From Paraburkholderia madseniana (GTDB lineage Bacteria; Pseudomonadota; Gammaproteobacteria; Burkholderiales; Burkholderiaceae): 51,253 nt of DNA. Below are positions 48,856 through 51,253 of the stretch, one piece after another. How positions within the stretch are numbered: the first letter of the stretch is position 1; each line of letters opens with the position of its first letter. A program made the translations under genes and the position numbers. Below the pieces are notes generated by a model. It did not search any database. It worked only from the letters and a program-made list of their open reading frames with translations, and had not been told where the DNA came from. The DNA is taken from NCBI RefSeq assembly GCF_009690905.1, contig NZ_VOSW01000068.1:1-51253 (forward strand), in the 5' to 3' direction.

Positions 48856-49260
48856 TCAATCAGCGGCGCGCAGCGCGGCGGCCCGGCTCGCGGCCCCTCG
48901 CCACGCGGTCCGCACCGTGAACGCGACGAACAGCAGGAAAGCGATCTGCGAAACGTACAGGTCCATGCGGATCGGATGATGCAGCGCGAACCATGAATTG
49001 TGCACCACGTCTGTCACGATGACAGCGACACAGAGGATCAGCCCTGCTCTCGGACTCAACAGTAATAACAGAACCGTGAGCGGGTCGATAAAGAGCAGTG
49101 ACGTCCAGTAGATTTGTGTCAGCGGCGCCGCGCCGCCGTAGTCCCACCAGAGCCCATGGACCAAAGCCACTTGCAGATGCGCCCAGGTGGCGCCGCACAG
49201 ACATAGCGCGTGGATCAGGCGCAAATAGAAGGAGCGGCGTTCGATATCCTGGATGCGCAT
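48856..49260 (-). CDS. Hypothetical membrane protein, 134 residues
   Basis: From the ATG at 49260 (MRIQDIERRSFYLRL). An in-frame start 132 bases upstream is rejected because it enters the tRNA-Cys terminator side and is not coding in character. Four hydrophobic helices are visible (residues about 15-35, 49-64, 68-85 and 100-120), including LLFIDPLTVLLLLLSPRAGL and IAFLLFVAFTVRTAW, and a short Ala/Arg-rich tail. No family recognised. Minus-strand TATAGT about 35 bases before the start may be its -10 element. It precedes the TraB/GumN gene. Confidence 0.65.
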   Translation of the reverse strand: MRIQDIERRSFYLRLIHALCLCGATWAHLQVALVHGLWWDYGGAAPLTQIYWTSLLFIDPLTVLLLLLSPRAGLILCVAVIVTDVVHNSWFALHHPIRMDLYVSQIAFLLFVAFTVRTAWRGAASRAAALRAAD

Positions 49261-49405
49261 GATGTCGATGAGGGAGCGTTGGAGTCTGCGAACTATAGCG
49301 TTGCGCGCAGATGGACATGGACGCAGCGGCGTATCGTAAGCGGCGACCTGAGTACCAAGGCTAAAAGGAGAGACACGAAGTACGAGGTGCACGACGCCGG
49401 ATAAA

Positions 49406-49436
49406 AGAAAAGCCCCGACAAGTCGGGGCTTTTCTT
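49406..49436. terminator. Terminator after tRNA-Cys
   Basis: AAAAGCCCCGAC (49408-49419) and GTCGGGGCTTTT (49422-49433) form a near-perfect stem. It follows tRNA-Cys by 13 bases on the minus strand, and the T run is present on both strands. Confidence 0.85.
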
Positions 49437-49448
49437 TACATCAACTAC

Positions 49449-49522
49449 TGGAGGCGCGAGCCGGAGTCGAACCGGCCTAAACGGCTTTGCAGGCCGCTGC
49501 ATAACCGCTTTGCTATCGCGCC
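49449..49522 (-). tRNA. tRNA-Cys (anticodon GCA)
   Basis: 74 bases including CCA. The acceptor stem GGCGCGA pairs with TCGCGCC and the discriminator is U, as expected for tRNA-Cys. The anticodon loop contains GCA and the T arm reads CCGGTTCGACTCCGG. A terminator follows. Confidence 0.95.
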
Positions 49523-49594
49523 GCAAGCGGACTGGAACCTAGCTGCAGATTCTCAGATTTGTCTGGTGGGTAACCGTAAGGACTGACCCACCAA

Positions 49595-49619
49595 ACAAAA
49601 AGGGAAGCGTTGCTTCCCC
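49595..49619 (-). terminator. Terminator between tRNA-Gly and tRNA-Cys
   Basis: GGGAAGC (49602-49608) and GCTTCCC (49612-49618) form a 7-bp stem, followed on the minus strand by TTTTTGTTTGG. A second hairpin, TGGTGGGT (49564-49571) with ACCCACCA (49586-49593), follows directly. tRNA-Cys would therefore need its own promoter or read-through. Confidence 0.75.
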
Positions 49620-49626
49620 TTATGTA

Positions 49627-49702
49627 TGGAGCGGGAGACGAGGCTCGAACTCGCGACCTCAACCTTGGCAAGGTTGCGCTCTACCAACTGAGCTACTCCC
49701 GC
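49627..49702 (-). tRNA. tRNA-Gly (anticodon GCC), copy 1
   Basis: 76 bases including CCA. The acceptor stem GCGGGAG pairs with CTCCCGC. The D arm has AGCTCAGTTGGTAGAGC and the anticodon loop CTTGCCAA carries GCC. It is identical to the second copy at 49765-49840. Confidence 0.97.
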
Positions 49703-49764
49703 ATTGCCCTACTTCACAACGCCTTGCACTTTTACTTCGCCAAACAACGCGTTGCTTCAAAATT

Positions 49765-49840
49765 TGGAGCGGGAGACGAGGCTCGAACTCGCGACCTCAA
49801 CCTTGGCAAGGTTGCGCTCTACCAACTGAGCTACTCCCGC
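49765..49840 (-). tRNA. tRNA-Gly (anticodon GCC), copy 2
   Basis: 76 bases, identical to copy 1. It is first in the transcript, about 85 bases after a near-consensus promoter. The flanks of the two copies are unrelated, so only the tRNA body is duplicated. Confidence 0.97.
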
Positions 49841-49924
49841 AATGTGCTGCTAACTACTGCCTTATTACTGCAACTGCTCTCTTACTGCTACCGCGCTTCA
49901 AACTGCGTGCATCGGAGAAACGAG

Positions 49925-49953
49925 ATTATGGAGAAACGACTGAAACGTGTCAA
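49925..49953 (-). promoter_or_regulatory. Sigma-70 promoter of the tRNA-Gly genes
   Basis: On the minus strand TTGACA (49948-49953), exactly 17 bases of spacer and CATAAT (49925-49930). The -35 is perfect and the -10 differs at one base. Confidence 0.85.
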
Positions 49954-50055
49954 CCCCTTTTGCGAATGTCTTTAACTGAAAAGATTTCACTCACGCTTGC
50001 CCGACGTTCGGACACGCTTCAGCCGCTCGGGCATCGCGCCCCGAACGTTTTCCAA

Positions 50056-50649
50056 TCAGGCGACGCCACTCCGCTCGCGGATCTGCGGCCACGCGAGTTT
50101 CATGTAGTAGAGCATCGACCAGATCGTCAGGAACGCGGCCAGATAGATCAGCCACAGGCCCCACACGCGCGTATCGACAGACACCCCGCCACCGAACGGC
50201 AACGGCCCGTAGAACAGCAGCATCGGAATCGCGACCATCTGGCACACCGTCTTGAACTTGCCGAGCGAATTCACCGCGACACTCTTCGATGCGCCGATCT
50301 GCGCCATCCACTCACGCAGTGCCGAGATGGCGATCTCGCGCCCAACGATCACCAGCGCGATCGCCGAATCGATCCGTGCCAGTTGCACGAGCACCAGCAG
50401 CGCAGCCGTCACCATCAGCTTGTCGGCGACCGGATCGAGAAACGCGCCGAACGCCGAGGTCTGATTCCATTTACGGGCCAGAAAGCCGTCGAACCAGTCG
50501 GTGAGCGCCGCCAGAATGAAAATCGTCGCGGCGGCCAGATTGCGGTGTGCCGGGCTCATCATCATGTCAGGCAAATAGAACACGCCGACGACGAGCGGAA
50601 TCAGGACGATCCGCAGCCAAGTCAGGAAAATCGGGAAATTAAACGGCAT
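50056..50649 (-). CDS. pgsA: CDP-diacylglycerol-glycerol-3-phosphate 3-phosphatidyltransferase
   Basis: 197 residues from the ATG at 50649 (MPFNFPIFLTWLRI). It makes phosphatidylglycerol-phosphate, the committed step of phosphatidylglycerol and cardiolipin synthesis, in the inner membrane. The CDP-alcohol phosphotransferase motif D-G-x2-A-R-x8-G-x3-D-x3-D is exact: Asp54, Gly55, Ala58, Arg59, Gly68, Asp72 and Asp76. About five or six membrane helices. The tail WPQIRERSGVA is soluble. It follows uvrC on the minus strand with about 200 bases between and precedes the tRNA genes, as in E. coli. Confidence 0.96.
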   Translation of the reverse strand: MPFNFPIFLTWLRIVLIPLVVGVFYLPDMMMSPAHRNLAAATIFILAALTDWFDGFLARKWNQTSAFGAFLDPVADKLMVTAALLVLVQLARIDSAIALVIVGREIAISALREWMAQIGASKSVAVNSLGKFKTVCQMVAIPMLLFYGPLPFGGGVSVDTRVWGLWLIYLAAFLTIWSMLYYMKLAWPQIRERSGVA

Positions 50650-50847
50650 GGGCAGGCGCAGCGTCTGACAAGGGAGATGCAATTGTGCCGTGTCACAGGG
50701 CCTGCCACAAGCAAAGCGGCGCGCGGGGGCTGGCACGTGCAGCGCCGGAGCACCGCTTGCCGGACACTTATCACCCGCTTGCTGAGCGCTTCTGCGCCAC
50801 CTATCGACCGCTCGCTGCCCCTCCTCGGGCAGCGTGGCGTACCGCAA

Positions 50848-51253
50848 TCAGTGCAACTGCCGATAGATCTGCTCGGCAAGCGCCTGCGAAATTCCTTCGA
50901 CGCTCGCCAGATCCTCAACGCTGGCCGCGACCACCCCGCGCAGCCCGCCGAAGCGCGCCAACAGCCGCTGACGCCGCTTCGCGCCCACCCCTTCGAGTTC
51001 TTCGAGCCGCGAGGTCTGGCGAGTCTTGCCGCGCTTCGCGCGCATACCGGTAATCGCAAAGCGGTGCGCCTCGTCACGAATTTGCGCGACCAGCATCAGC
51101 GCAGCGCTTTCCTTGCCGAGTTCGAGCGCCGCGCGGCCATCCGCGAAAATCAAGGTTTCGAGACCGACCTTGCGTCCTTCGCCCTTCGCGACACCGACCA
51201 GCATGCCGGTATCGAGACCCAGTTCGGTGAACACCTGGCGCGCGATTTCAACC
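50848..51253 (-). CDS. uvrC: Excinuclease ABC subunit C, C-terminal part
   Basis: The gene runs off the right edge of the window; 134 C-terminal residues are visible (frame open to 51253). The part seen includes the end of the second nuclease (RNase H-like) domain (FTELGLDTGMLVGVAKGEG, AQIRDEAHRFAITGM with its conserved His) and the tandem helix-hairpin-helix region (RLEELEGVGAKRRQRLLARF, SVEDLASVEGISQALAEQI) that binds DNA. UvrC makes both incisions in nucleotide excision repair. A hairpin CGCTGCCC/GGGCAGCG (50813-50834) without a T run follows the stop. The order uvrC-pgsA matches E. coli. Confidence 0.95.
   Translation of the reverse strand, partial: VEIARQVFTELGLDTGMLVGVAKGEGRKVGLETLIFADGRAALELGKESAALMLVAQIRDEAHRFAITGMRAKRGKTRQTSRLEELEGVGAKRRQRLLARFGGLRGVVAASVEDLASVEGISQALAEQIYRQLH

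Noticed and set aside
1..51253. CRISPR arrays, insertion sequences, prophage, toxin-antitoxin or defence systems
   Set aside because: No regularly spaced repeats, transposase, integrase, cas or recognisable toxin-antitoxin genes were seen on either strand.

Overview
The window is GC-rich chromosomal DNA of a beta-proteobacterium. Protein sequences, gene order and tRNA/promoter signals fit Burkholderia sensu lato, most likely Paraburkholderia. Almost everything is core housekeeping content. I see no insertion sequence, prophage, integrase, CRISPR array or restriction/defence island. Most genes lie on the minus strand.

Layout. (1) 0-5 kb: a short pentapeptide-repeat protein, DUF2288 plus a DinF-type MATE exporter, a tiny lipoprotein, a 57-residue membrane protein, tRNA-Pro, a SixA-type phosphatase and an OlsB-like acyltransferase. 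(2) 5-16 kb: a phosphate/polyphosphate block. ppx and ppk1 are divergent and a PHO box precedes ppk1. The operon pstS-pstC-pstA-pstB-phoU-phoB-phoR runs on the minus strand behind twin PHO boxes. Together these genes sense, import, store and release phosphate. (3) 16-28 kb: glmM, folP, ftsH, rlmE, yhbY, a DUF4149 gene, greA, carB and carA, close to the E. coli order carAB / greA-yhbY-rlmE-ftsH-folP-glmM. A very large nested hairpin with a T tract lies between carB and greA. (4) 28-35 kb: an MFS permease, the lytic transglycosylase MltD, then gloB / yafS-like methyltransferase / rnhA / dnaQ (also the E. coli order) and tRNA-Val. (5) 35-45 kb: the least conventional stretch. It holds two ABC half-exporters, a DUF2214 protein, an unrecognised membrane protein, a GT4 glycosyltransferase, and otsB-otsA for trehalose. 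(6) 45-47.3 kb: a copper-delivery trio, SCO1/SenC, PCu(A)C and CtaG. (7) 47.3-51.3 kb: an ElaA-type acetyltransferase, a TraB/GumN protein, a small membrane protein, then tRNA-Cys, two identical tRNA-Gly genes, pgsA and the 3' end of uvrC, the counterpart of the E. coli uvrC-pgsA-glyW-cysT region.

I did not find a convincing undescribed multi-gene system. The observations most worth a second look are RNA-level or small-gene ones: the nested hairpin before greA, the 14-bp perfect hairpin between pstS and pstC, a 44-codon frame antisense to the start of an ABC exporter, a 19-codon frame with a strong ribosome site before the other exporter, and the GT4 / ABC exporter / otsBA neighbourhood. All calls come from reading the sequence; no searches or folding programs were run.
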